Positions 48,300 to 59,563 of a DNA stretch of 64,000 bases are shown in pieces. Numbering within the stretch: position 1 is the first letter of the stretch; every line of letters starts with the position of its first letter. This DNA is from Adiantum capillus-veneris (lineage: Eukaryota; Streptophyta; Polypodiopsida; Polypodiales; Pteridaceae): positions 66,142,281-66,206,280 of the forward strand of contig CM043956.1 of the NCBI GenBank assembly GCA_014529385.2. The letters are read 5' to 3'. Made by a program: the position numbers and the translations under genes. The notes below the pieces were generated by a model, which worked only from the letters and a program-made list of their open reading frames with translations, was not told the origin of the DNA and did no database searches.

Positions 48300-49246
48300 G
48301 ATAAAATCGTAGAATTTGCACACCATAGTGAAAGTTGCAATCGAGAACGAGAGAAATATGACGATTGTATTCTTCCAATGATAAACACAAGAAGGATGCT
48401 CAATAAACATCCAAAGATGTAAGACAAGTCACCCAAAAAGAAAGAAAAAGGAGATGTTGATAATAAAAGAGTCCTCAAAATAGAGTGACGTGAGACCCGA
48501 CATGAGACTCAAGGTTGACGGCCGCAATGTGAATAGAAAAAAGCTAAATTTTCTCAAAAACATTGATGCCAAAATTAGAAAAATGATCTCGGACACTTCA
48601 GGAAGACGCACAAGGATGAAACTTGTGTCAAGCTCGATTGTATTAAAAATAGCATAACTTTTTACTGCAAGTCCGATGGATGCAAACCCCAGACTCAAAT
48701 TTAAGAGCGGGAGGAGATGAAGGAACTCCTTGGCCTTGGAAATGACGAACAGAATGTTGGCCAAAAGGAAAACCATTGAGGAGAATAGTCATAGCCATAT
48801 CTAGTTGTGAGAAGACATATAAGATAAGATCGTTGAATCTGCACACCATATATGGTGAAGGCTACAATTGAGGATGAGAGAAATATGACTGTGTACTTTC
48901 AATGATAAATGCAACAAAGATGCTCAATAAGCGTCAAAATATGTGAGCAACGTCACCCAAAAAAACAGGGAAAAGGAGATGTTAATAATAAGAGTCCTCA
49001 AAATAGAGTGACGTGAGACGCAATGTGAGACTCAAGATTGACGGCCACAATATGAATAGGAAAAAACTAAATTTTCTCAAAAAAGTTGACTCCAAAATTA
49101 GAAAAACGATCGTGGATGCTTCACAAAGACACACAAGGACGAAACCTATTGCAAGCTCAATTGTAGTAAAAATAACATAACTTCTGCTGTTGTGAACTTC
49201 GATTTATGAAAACCTAGAACTGAAATCAAAGAACTCGAGGAGACAA
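48300..49246. repeat. Direct duplication, ~420-bp unit, offset about 524
   Basis: The segment 48,300-48,722 recurs at 48,824-49,246: for instance GAGTCCTCAAAATAGAGTGA, CTAAATTTTCTCAAAAA and AAAATTAGAAAAA. The spacer (48,723-48,823) has no second copy. No coding function was recognised; the open stretches are short. Confidence 0.8.
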
Positions 49247-49578
49247 ACAAGTTTTAGAAGAAAAGTGCCATTGCGCTGTGCTCCATCGTGCTTTTTCCGT
49301 TTCTCCAAATTTTGAGTAGAAGACCCCCAAAAATTGAGACGAAGTTCAAGGTGTCAAAAGACAAGTCAACAAGAAAACATAATCAACAATTCATTATATA
49401 GATTAGCAGTAAACACCACACAAAACAATAATCATATTCTTCTTATCACAAAACAAGCACAATCAACAAGAATCAATCCTAAAAAGTAAGATTTGCAGCA
49501 ATTCTGAATCTTACAAGTGAATCACATACACATACTTTGTTTTGCCACCATGAATTGAATCGTCAATGTGTGATTTTT

Positions 49579-49593
49579 ACCACTCTGATACCA
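49579..49593 (-). promoter_or_regulatory. Copia primer binding site (initiator-Met type)
   Basis: On the minus strand this is TGGTATCAGAGTGGT, directly after the LTR end CTCAACA. TGGTATCAGAGC is the classic plant copia primer site complementary to initiator tRNA-Met; here the next bases are TGGT. Downstream coding (left of 49,579) is not preserved. Confidence 0.8.
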
Positions 49594-49740
49594 TGTTGAG
49601 ATGTAGAGATACAGCGAGAGAGAGATGTGACAAAAGACACACCATGTACGCTCCCAAAGACTAATTCATATTGAGGACAAGATACAAATATGTATAGGTG
49701 AGACCAAGTTGAGTAGAGTGAGCCATATATAACTCCAACA
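49594..49740 (-). mobile_element. Copia LTR, 147 bp
   Basis: On the minus strand it runs from TGTTGGAGTTATATATGG to CATCTCAACA, with TG...CA ends, a short TGTTG/CAACA inverted repeat and a TATATATGG box. The primer site on its inner side shows it is a 5' LTR. The internal region to the left is lost or unrecognisable, so the element is a remnant. Confidence 0.8.
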
Positions 49741-49741
49741 G

Positions 49742-50050
49742 GGGGGGATCATTACGATGAGATCGATGGATGAGTCATTTCTTTGAGACAAGGGCATGGC
49801 GGACCTGGTTGATGTGTATGTCTCTTTTTGAATGAACCGAAAGGTGAATGCCTATGTGTGCATAGCACAAGAGAAAGAGAATAACAGGAAGATGATACAC
49901 AAAGAGTGCAACCCTAAACATGTGTAGAATACATACAAAGGATGGTATATACATATAGAGGAGACCAAGAGCTATATTTAGAGTAGCTTCACATATAAGC
50001 TCAACACTAACTACCTCACATTCTCTAGCCATGTGCGATCCCCGCACACC
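49742..50050 (-). mobile_element. Second copia LTR start, adjacent
   Basis: On the minus strand, purine-rich GAGAATGTGAGGTAG is followed by TGTTGAGCTTATATGTGA at 50,006. The sequence downstream (CTCTAAATATAGCTCTTGG, CTCCTCTATATGTATATACC) parallels the LTR at 49,594-49,740. It looks like a 3' LTR with its polypurine tract, abutting the other LTR. Remnant. Confidence 0.5.
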
Positions 50051-50399
50051 TCGGTCTAGAGGTGCACATAGATCAGGACCACCAGGTAATAATCTCCTCT
50101 TTATTGGTCAATGCCTATATTCGAGGATTCAATGCATGTAGATCTAGTACAAATCCTAATCTAATACATGCAAATTACTTAAATAGACTAATTTGATACG
50201 GATCGATCTAATAGAGACTGCCATTTCTCAATATCATTTGTATTTCTAGAATTCGTTTTTGTTTTTTAAGTCTATTTGCGTTGTTGAAGTCCGTTTGACT
50301 TTTTTTTTTTTTTTTTTACTGAAGTATTTTTGCATTTTAAAGTTCACAAACCGTTTCTGAAGTTCATTTGTGTTTTTCTTACTTTAATGATCCAAATAC

Positions 50400-51110
50400 A
50401 GCCACATCATAGCAACTAAACCTTAAGCGTCTTTGTACGGCCAAACACATAACCAACTAGACCTAGCCAACAGTTAAACCTTGAGCGGACTGAACAACCC
50501 AACTGCTTATCCCAAGTTACATACTCTAAGTAGCTAACCATAAGCATCTAGCTCTAAGCGGCCTGAAAGCCGACTAGCCCTTAGGAGCTAGTCATAACAA
50601 AGCAACTAAGCCTAAGCGGCACACCTAAGCTGCGAGTCAGAATCGGCAATCCCTAAGCGGCCTAAATACGAATTAGCCCTAAGCAGCTACGTGGATAAAT
50701 AAGGAAGTGGGTAGGCCTAAGCGATGCAGCTAAGCGGTAGGGCTAAGTGGCTCAATACCTAAGCGGCTAGCCCTAATAAGTGACTAGCTCTTAGGGGTCT
50801 AAATATAGATTAGTCTTGAATGACTAGCCCTAACCAGCTAAGCATCTAAACAACAAAGTGGGCAGGACTAAGCAACATGGATAAGAGATTGAATACCTAA
50901 GCGGTTATCCCCAAGCGGCTAGTCGGAGGTAGCTAACACTGAGCAACTATCTCTAAGCCTATAGCCTTCAATAGAATAAATACAAACTAGTCCTAAGTGG
51001 CTAAGCAACTGAATACCTAATCGGCTAGTATTAAGCGGCTAACCCTAATTAAGTGGCTAGCCTAATGCGGCCAACTACATCCGATCGACATAACAAAGTC
51101 AATTTGCCAC
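50400..51110. repeat. Degenerate minisatellite built on CTAAGCGGCTA
   Basis: Variants of (C)CTAAGCGGCTAGCC recur about every 10-40 bases, at least 20 times. A looser unit of roughly 140-170 bases is marked by TAAATA(C/T)(A/G)(A/G)A(C/T)TAG(C/T)C. GGCTAGCC inside the motif is palindromic. Non-coding. The GC-rich motif stands out from AT-rich DNA on both sides. Confidence 0.75.
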
Positions 51111-51129
51111 AAGCGATCAACATAACAAC

Positions 51130-52200
51130 ATTGATGGGTGATTTGCAAAACGCATGAAGTTAATCAAATCTAATTAGAACCTAAATACTAATACTTAATT
51201 AAAAAGATTCTAATTTACATTTACAACACCTACGACAAGTCATAATTTTGAAAAACAACATAATTTATTAATTTTTAGAGAAATTTGCATAAAAATAACA
51301 AAACTAATAAAAAATATTGTACATGAAATTAATTATTTTTTTAATGATCAAACTTCATGAACTTTCTTTCTTAATGATGATTTTTAATTAATTAAATTTA
51401 TTAAATAACAAAATTTATTTATTTATTATAAATTTTGCTCTATTTGAAAATGTGTATGTGTGCCACACACAGTGTGTATAGATTTTTGACAAACTAATGT
51501 GCATTTTTATTTACTTGTGTGCATGCGTGTGTGCAAAAGAAGACAATGATAGAGTACTCACATGCCGCCTATTTGAGCAAGAAGCACTTGAATAAATGTT
51601 GTCAGTTACACACATGCACACACAATCTTACTTTCTCGCACACAAAAGTGAAGAATCCTACTACGATTCTTGAAAATAACCTTACCTTGTTGATGGGGGG
51701 GAGCATGTGAGTGGAGATCTCAAGTCTCTCAAGACCTACAACACCACATTTGCAGCAAGTGAGGAAGAGGAGAGCAAGGGAGGAGATGAAAATGAGACAA
51801 AAATGCACAAGAAGAACCTGCAGGTTCTCTTTTTCTAGGCTTTGTTGGTACACGCTCGAATGATGAGCCCAAAAAAGTATCAAAATACATGCCGTAATAG
51901 GCATCAAAATAAGCGCCTAAATATTAGGTGTCAAAAGTTCAAATTCTATATTTTGAAAAAAATTGTTCTCCGTTCAGAATTACCAACAGCTGAAAGCAAA
52001 GGATGGTGGTATAAAAAAACAACCAATTTTTTTCCACCTGTTTGGTCCTTTGGAGGGAAATTTTTGAGGCCCAAAAGTTTTGGAATTTGTATTTTTTAGC
52101 TATAATTGTATCTCAAAAATACAAGTCGTGCAGTTTCACAATGGGCCAGCCCGTGTGAGAGTAGTGGTGTAATTAGTGGATTTAGTGGTCCGAACTGCAT
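51130..52200. other. AT-rich intergenic DNA upstream of the RING gene
   Basis: No supported gene. Runs of TTAATTAATTAAATTTATT-type sequence near 51,350-51,430. It probably contains the promoter of the gene starting at 52,331. I see no clear TATA box at the right distance. Short CT runs lie at 52,235-52,300, just before the start codon. Confidence 0.35.
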
Positions 52201-52330
52201 TCGTTTGAATTGAGTGCTTTCTGCCAGTGCTTGGGCTCTCTCTCTCCCCCCTCAGACTCGTAGCAGAGCTACTCTCTCGATCTCTCTCTCTCAGCATGTA
52301 GCAGAGCTGCTATCGTGTGAGTTCCCCACC

Positions 52331-55300
52331 ATGAGGACCCAAAAGGCCAAGGGAGCTGCTGCTAGCAGAGCGTCACCTTCAACATGCAAACAGAAAGGGA
52401 AGGCTAAGGAGGGAATGCCCACCCATGGGAGAAGAAACAAAAAAGGTTCTTCCACCCCCGCCTCTCAACAAACAGAGCTGGAGAACAAAAGCAGTCCCAA
52501 CACAAGGGCTAGTGTAAAACAACTCAAGGCTTCTGAAATTGACTCTGAACGGACCTCACACCATGTCGATGATGATGAATCTACCAACAAGTCAAGACGT
52601 GGTAAGCTATTCATTGGAATCAGGCTTGTGTTAATTAGATGGTGTAAAATTTTGAATTTAAATGTTCAGTGTAAAATTTGATACCTTGGAGCATCGCATA
52701 TGTAATCCATATGCATATGAGAGAAAAATTAGAAAATTGACTTGGACCATGCTAATTAGCCAGCTTTCTCTATAGTATTAAGTGTATTTTTCTAGGATAT
52801 TCTAAAAAAGTGGTTGTGGAGCTTCAATGTTTGTGGATAGAAAGGTTTAGCTGATATCATATGCTAAGGATTAAAACTGAAGTTATTGCAGACTATTGTT
52901 GAAGTTTCGTGGAAATAGAGTATGGATAAATCATATTGTAAACACATTAGTTATTACTTATTAAATGTAAAGTAACAAATGTGGTACTTTGGATTTGTTT
53001 CACAATAATTTCTGATTTGTTTGACATTTCAGGTAAGAATAAAATGGAGAAGTACTTTCAACAAACCAGGTTCTGTTATACAGTAGAGGACTTGCATGAG
53101 GAGTATGGCCTTAGTCTAGAAGGCAAACTCCCTAAGGACCTGACTAATGAGGACTTGCCATCCGAGCAGTGGTTATCTGTTTTCAAGTACAAGTTCCAAA
53201 AGAACAGCAAAATTGATTTAAATCATTTGCAGCCACATCTGGTAGATGACTGCAGATTTCTATTCTCCAAAGTTTATCAGGGACCCCCTTCATGCGGTGA
53301 ACTGACCACCAAATTTGCTAAGGGTTATGCGTTCGAGAAATGTGATGCAGCGAGAAATGTGATGCTTCCTCCCCTGGAGCTATCCCGAAGTCAGTTAAGA
53401 AGGCTCTCATGACTCAAAGTGGCAGCAACATCTGCACAGAACGAGAGCAAGGTGTCAGAGGGGCACTGGTTGACTACCTACCTGACTTAAAGGCATTGCT
53501 CCAAAGACTCCAAAAGCAGGTGTCACATCCAGGGTCATCAAAACTAACAGACCTGAAGGCCTCTATTCAAGCAAACAATGACTAGCTATTGGTATATGAG
53601 GATAAAGAGGGCGTGGCAAAAAGTTTGATGGAGGATATTGATACCCTGGAGGCACGCATCGGTGTGCTGCGGCACCAAATACCTATCCCTGATGAAGAGA
53701 TCAGAGAGGTGGAGGCTGGCTGGGAGCAAGCTGACGCTTGTTACGATGGCACGGGGTTTCCGAAAATATCAAGAAGCTCCAAGCTGAGGTTGAACACCAG
53801 GAGGTATTGTATTTTTGGCTTATTGCATTGTGTACAACTGTTGAAAGTTTTTATTCTGCACAAGGTTTGGCGATTTGGCATGTTTCACTTCTTGACTGGT
53901 TTATTTGCTGACATTTTTATGGTTTTTAGTACTATCTTGGAATGGTTTGGTTCTATAATGGCACAATCCATGGTACTTTTGGTGCTTTTCTGATCATTTG
54001 GTCTTTTTCAATTCTATTTTGGGACTGCTATGGTACATGCTGCTTAGTGTTTTGGTATCTTCTTTAAATGTCTTGGTACTTTTCAGTTTTTGTTTGAAAG
54101 TGGTTTGCTTATTTTTGGACTGTTTTGGTACTTTTTAAACTGATTTGGGTATTTAATCGAACACTAACTTCTATGTTCGTACTTCCCTTGTAACCTTTTG
54201 GTGCTTAGTTATTTTAATTGGTTCTCTCTTCGATCATTCTAGTATTGGCTTGACAATTTTTGGTACTCATATAGTTTACAGATATTGTCTTGGGTGCTAT
54301 GTGGCACAATCTTTGGTACTCTGGGTGCTTTTCTGTTCATTGGGTACTCTTATTACTAATTTTGGAATTTTCTAGTTACAGTCTTATACTGTAATGTTGA
54401 GTTTGACCTGGGTACTTTTGGTGCTTGATACTGCTTTCCTAGTCTTGAAACATTTGGTACTTCAACCTATTTTGGTACTTTTGGTACTTCCCTTGTAACC
54501 TTTTGTGCTTCTTTATTTTATTTGGTTCTCTCTTTGACCATTTTGGTACTAGGTTGAGAATTTTTGGTACTCATATAGTCTACAGATTTGCCTTGGGTGC
54601 TATGTGGCACAATCTTTGGTACTTTGGGTGCTTATCTGTTCATTGGGTAGACTAATTACTTATTTTGGTACTTTCTAGTTATAGTCTTATACTATAATGG
54701 TGAGTATGACTTGGGTACTTTTGGTGCTTGATACTGATTTGGTACTGTTGAAACATTTGGTGCTTCAACCTATTTTGGTACTTTTGGTACTTTCCTTGTA
54801 ACCTTTTGTGCTTATTTATTTTATTTGGTTCTCTCTTTGACCATTTTGGCACTGCCTTGAGAATTTTGGTACTCATATAGTTTACAGATTTGCCTTGGGT
54901 GCTATGTGGCACAATCCTTGGTACTCTGGGTATTTATCTGCTCTTTGGGTAGTCTGATTACTTATTTTGGTACTTTCTAGTTACTGTCTTATACTGTAAT
55001 GGCGAGTATGACTTTGGTACTTTTGGTGCTTGAAACTGCTCTGGTACTGTTGAAACTTTTGGTACTTTAGGTACATTTGGTACTTCTGGTATTTCTAGTA
55101 CCTTGATACTACATTGGTATTTTCTTCTAATAATGCTTTCTTTGCTAATTGTTTGATTTGGTACTGTCTTGGTTCTATTTTGTAACTGTTGCAATAATAT
55201 TTTGGTACTGCATGTGTTATTCCTTGCTAGCATTCAATTTTGGTATTGTTTTGGTTCCTGTTAGGTACTGTTTTGTTCTATTTTGGTACTCTTTCAATAA

Positions 55301-56599
55301 ATTTTTGCTATTACATGTGTTCTTCCATGCATCTTGGTTGTTTTGGTAAGTAAATTAGGAGAGAATTCGGTTTTGCAGAGAGAGTATGCCAGGATCTACA
55401 ACGAGTCCCTGGAAAACCAGGACCACTACGAATTTGTAAGCAAGCTCTTTGTAGATGTGAAGAGAGGGGTGACTCACACGTTGACTCCAACGCCTCATGT
55501 TGTGGACCCTAAAAACACAATACATGTGTTTGGTTCTTGTGTTGTCTGTGGGGAGGCTTTGGAGGATTCTTACGTGGTTGGTACCTTCATGCTTCCCTGC
55601 AAGCATCAGTACCATCCACTGTGTTTTGCAGGTGTATTGAGAATGGAAGATACGTGCGTGAAGGCACTTTGCAACACTACAATCCCTTTGGAGACAAAGG
55701 CCTGGATTTCAGGGAGGTCATTATTGAAGAGTAAGTGGGGTTCTTGTGTTGGACACTACATGCTTATAATATCAGTTGAATTTATGATCTAATCTTCTCT
55801 TTCATCTTTGTGTATATGTAGGGAGAGGATCTTTCGGTGCGAACACCCATGACAACACCAACACCCCTGTGGATAGGAAGGATCTTCCTAGATACGGCAA
55901 GTCAGATGCCATTTACATGTTTCAGGAATATCCTTATAAGTCAGTGCATGAAGTACTACATGACATTGGTTCCAACACAATGGAAGGCAAAAAGGGTGAG
56001 CCTACTCTAGACTCCAGTTTGGAGGAAGATAACACTAAAGCCAAAGCACAGGAAATCCAACAAGGTCCTAATCCCAGCACAGTGGAAGGGAAAGGGTCTG
56101 AGGCTGGTGTGGGCTCTCGTATGGCAGAAGCTAAACTGCAAACTGAAGTGCAGGAGAAGGATAAATAGGAAAGAGAACCGATTGAGGAAGTTGATGACAT
56201 AGAGATAGAGCTAGGCAAGAAGAACAACACAAAAAATTCAGGCTGATGAAGCGGTCGCAGTGAAAGTTTCCTCGGCAGCCGAGTGTTTGAATGCAACTCC
56301 AAAGTATGTAGAGGAGAAGGCAGGCAGCAGGCAAAGAGTGAGGTGGAACTTGCTGACATGCGAAGGAGGTGGAACTTGCCGAGGGTGTGAAGGAGGGTGC
56401 AAAAGAGTATGGCATGGAGGAGGCAGCTTATTTTGCGGAGGAGACGAAAGCCATGGAGGAGTCCGAAGGTGTGGGGCAGGCGACAACCGTAGAAACAAGT
56501 TATAGCATTGACTGTGCCACACTCTCCGACCTCTTCCTTATGAAATGTAAAAAGCGCCCCAAAGGTCATGGTATCAAGCCGCAAAACTCCAAGAATTAG
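52331..56599 (+). pseudogene. Multi-exon RING-finger gene, disrupted
   Basis: An ATG at 52,331 in a strong context (CCACCATGA) starts a basic, Lys-rich N-terminus. Exon 1 ends at 52,601 (GT), and exon 2 starts at 53,033 after TTTCAG with the phase kept. Exon 2 codes KNKMEKYFQQTRFCYTVEDL and a long charged helical region (ENIKKLQAEVEH near its end, 53,803). Exon 3 (55,379-55,730) carries a RING-H2: CVVCGEALED...LPCKHQYHPLCF...C. Exon 4 (from 55,822) is acidic and Glu/Lys-rich; the last frame ends at 56,599. Defects: a 17-bp tandem duplication at about 53,335-53,368 shifts the frame, exon 2 has an in-frame stop (53,583) and a later frame change, and exon 4 has stops. A RING-H2 suggests an E3 ubiquitin ligase. 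It lies just upstream of, and in line with, the NIF-type gene. Confidence 0.6.
53804..55378 (+). repeat. Intron filled with TTTGGTAC minisatellite
   Basis: It starts at GAG|GTATTG and ends at TTTTGCAG|AGAGAG. Dozens of TTTGGTAC/TTTGGTGC words occur. From about 54,180 to 55,080 there is a higher-order unit of about 302 bases, three copies, with landmark TTTCTAGTTA(C/T)AGTCTTATACT near 54,370, 54,672 and 54,974. The sense strand is T-rich. The repeat stops at the exon edges. Confidence 0.8.
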
Positions 56600-56821
56600 C
56601 TATTTAACAGCATTTTGTACTTGCTTATGGCTTATCATGAAATATGATCCCATTTTGCGTTTGTCAATGTTTGGTGTCATGTCAGTCAAATGTTAATGTG
56701 TCCATTCCTTGTTATGTCATGCTGTCAACAATTGGTAACATTTAATGGTGCTAAATATCCACACTTTCTATTGCCAAAAGACTGGGTGTTCCTTTACTCA
56801 TTTTGCTTCATGGTACTTCAG

Positions 56822-58339
56822 TGACGGACAGGTGGTGGCTAAACGAAAAGCGACCGGATACATCAATGCCGCTGGACGTAAAGGCGAGCACTAAGCGCCT
56901 TGTCATTCTGGATGTGAATGGAGTTCTGTTGAAGGATTGTCATTAAGAACCGAAAGATTTGTGGTGTATCCCATTTCCAGAGGGATGTAGGCCTTGATAC
57001 GTGCAGGTCTCTTGGCACAAATACTGCGTGGTCAGACCTGATGCGGAGGATTTCATCCTTAGCATGAGGAGGTGATGCTACGTCATGATTTAGTCTTTCA
57101 GCCAACAACACAATCTGATGACCATACTGCTTGCTTGCTTCCCTAAGTTGATGAAGATGTAAAGTATCTTTTTAGGTATGAATCCCTTAACTTCCAAACT
57201 CGTTTGGCTGATTTTGGTACTGTATCTACCTTTGCTACTACTGATTTGTACATATTCTGGTACTATTGATTCTTTTTGTACTATTTGGTACTATCGTGTA
57301 TAGGATTTGGTACTGTTTGTACAAATTGATACTGTCCACACAATTTTGGTAATGTTAGCACAATTTGGTATTGTTTGCACAACTGGGTACTATTTATTTA
57401 TTTTGGTTCTTTTTGGTTATTTTTATTCATTTTGGTCCGTTGGTACATTTGGTACATTTGGTAGTGTTTGCACAACTTGATACTGTCCATACAACATGGT
57501 ACTATTTGCACAACTTACTTTGGTACTTTCGTACTTTGGTACTGTTATGTACAGAACTTGCTGTTTTTCTTTTTTTGGTGATTTAAGTCCTTTGGTACTT
57601 TGGTATTGTTATGTAAAGAACTTGTTGTTTTTCAGACTGTGGTGATTTAAGTCCTTTGGTACTTTGGTACTAATATGTACAAAACTTGCTGTTTTTCTTT
57701 TTTTGGTGATTTAAGTCCTTTGGTACTTTGGTATTGTTATGTACAAAACTTGCTATTTTTCAAACTTTGGTGATTAACTCCTTTGGTACTTTTGGTACTT
57801 TGGTACTTTGGTGCTTTGGTACTGTTATGTACAGAACTTGTTGCTGTTTTTCAGACTTTGGTACTCTAAACTGTATACCTGCTTTAACAACTTAGTTTAC
57901 TTGATACAGAAATTTTTGTGAAAAATGGGCTTCCTCTATTAAGGATGTGGCAAGCCTTTTGGGGTAGTTCGACGACAAGCCCATTTTTCTGAAGCTCCTG
58001 CGAACAGTTTGGCGCAAGCATCCTCAATTTAATGAAGCCAGCACGCTCCTTGTGGACGACACAAGATACAAATCATTGAAGAACGATTATAAGTCATGTT
58101 GCTGCATTCAGACATATGAGCCAAACTATTACGATCCAAAAAAGTCTAAGTATCTCATGGATTTCATTCTGCCATGGATCACAGGATGGCTGGATGAGAA
58201 GTTCCCCACCACTTATAGCCGACGCACACCCCTGTTTGATGTAGAGGATGACATCTCCTTGTATGTTGCTGACTACTTTGTATCTTTGGAAGAATACTTG
58301 TACCGGTTTGACCCCCCTGATGTGTACAAGATTCTGTAA
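56822..58339 (+). pseudogene. NIF/FCP1-like (HAD-type) phosphatase gene, disrupted
   Basis: An exon from 56,822 (after TACTTCAG) codes STKRLVILDVNGVLLKD, the catalytic motif in the D-x-N-G-(L/V)-L form seen in plant NIF-domain proteins (usual DxDGT), then KYCVVRPDAEDFI. After an intron (57,176-57,909), the second exon codes KPIFLKLLRTVWRKHPQFNE and STLLVDDTRYKSLKND, the C-terminal NIF block with the conserved DD. It ends at a stop at 58,337-58,339. Premature stops occur in the first exon (for example after LLKDCH at 56,945), and more in its 3' half, so this copy is a pseudogene. The family dephosphorylates Ser/Thr residues, in some members on RNA polymerase II tails. No N-terminal exon was identified. 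Confidence 0.65.
57176..57909 (+). repeat. Intron filled with TTTGGTAC minisatellite, 64-bp units
   Basis: Donor TTTAG|GTATG and acceptor TTGATACAG|AAATTT. The same TTTGGTAC word as in the RING gene intron dominates. From about 57,530 to 57,850 there are about five units of roughly 64 bases marked by GTTATGTACA(G/A)AACTTG. The repeat ends close to the acceptor. Confidence 0.8.
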
Positions 58340-58775
58340 AAGAATGGAATTTTTGTGTAATAAGAAATTATTGCTGGGCATGAACCTTCATCTGCAAAAG
58401 TTTTACACATGCACTTAATTTTTCTGTACATGATCTTTTTCTTGCCACTTGTTTCGTAATTTTTCTGTTGCTATTCGCATGTGAAGCCTGAATCAGCAGA
58501 AATGTCAAATAACCAACGAGTATTGATTACTCCTTCCCACTTTCATTTCTGTCCCATTGATAACTAAACCCAGATTCTTGCACCTGCCTAAGATATTTTC
58601 AACCATATTAAAGTATCCTGCTATCAAACAAGGATTAGGCAGTTTGGCTATCAAATTTGGTACTACAAGAGTCAGCTGAAAATAAATTAGCAAGTACACA
58701 CTACTGATCACAAGTAAGATTCTATTCAAGAGAATTACAACTTTTGCTGCCAGTGGCTAGACTTGTAGTTGGGGT

Positions 58776-59520
58776 TTACACTGTATGGCTCCTCTCGTGG
58801 TCACTCCCTTCGTCATATGGCATACTGTTGTAGATATTTTCATATATCTCTGAGGATAGTTTAAAATGGTTATGCAGGCCCGGTTTGACCTCCATGGGGA
58901 ACCGTATGGTTCTAACAAGATGGGAGTAGATCATGACCGGTGGTTTCTCATTCAATAGGGTATAAGTAACAACTTTGCCCTCAACCAGGGCATAGTACAA
59001 ACCCTCAACCAGAATTCCACCCTTTACGATCTTGGTATGCCAAAGGTCCTTCAGTACTCTTGGTGCCTGGTACATGGTTTTGGTGCACGTTAGAAGGTAG
59101 AAGTCCTCTTTCTCCTCGGCTGCTTTCACTGCAAAGTTATCCCCAATGGACAGTAATTGGCTCAGCACCTTAGGGTCTCCTTCATACATATGCATGGTTA
59201 AATCCACACTCACTTGGGAGGAAAGCAGATCATTGTAGTTCTCCTCATCATCCTCGTCCTCATCACTACCTACTTGTACAAACTCTGTCAATGGCTCAAT
59301 AGAGAGATATTTCTATTCTTCAGTGCGCTGTTTATTATTGCATCTCCTCCATTGCCCATGCACACAAGGATCACAAAAGCAAGACAACGTCCAAAAACGC
59401 ACATCACATGGATTGTGTGTTGAGTAGCCGTCAACACAATGGAATGAGCGAGACCCTGCAATTGGTTTGCAGTCCCATAGTGGAGAACGCAACACATCAT
59501 TCGATGAAACCAACTAAAAG
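58776..59520 (-). pseudogene. Unknown Cys-rich protein gene relic, disrupted
   Basis: On the minus strand about 59,313-59,513 codes FWTLSCFCDPCVHGQWRRCN and then NKQRTEE, a C-x-C-x2-C...C cluster. The same frame continues past one TAG (59,313, where a Trp codon would fit) into YLSIEPLTEFVQVGSDEDED and an acidic stretch. It goes on with EDFYLLTCTKTMYQ, EGLYYALVEGKVVTYTLL and YSHLVRTIRFPMEVKPG to a stop near 58,776. Similar 'CFC..C' proteins are, as far as I recall, common as transposon-associated genes in plants, but I cannot name the family. No ATG start is visible and its upstream end is cut near 59,560 by the TTAA element. Not assigned a function. Confidence 0.5.
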
Positions 59521-59563
59521 ACCCTTCTTGTGCTGGCACCCTCACCTTCCCTCGCTGTGTTAA

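Noticed and set aside
50400-51110. Telomere-like DNA because of repeated CCCTAA
   Set aside because: CCCTAA occurs only as part of the longer AGCCCTAAGCGG motif; there are no tandem CCCTAAA runs.
56131-56584. Minus-strand Ser/Leu/Pro-rich open frames opposite exon 4 of the RING gene
   Set aside because: Shadow frames of a purine-rich, Glu/Lys-coding exon.
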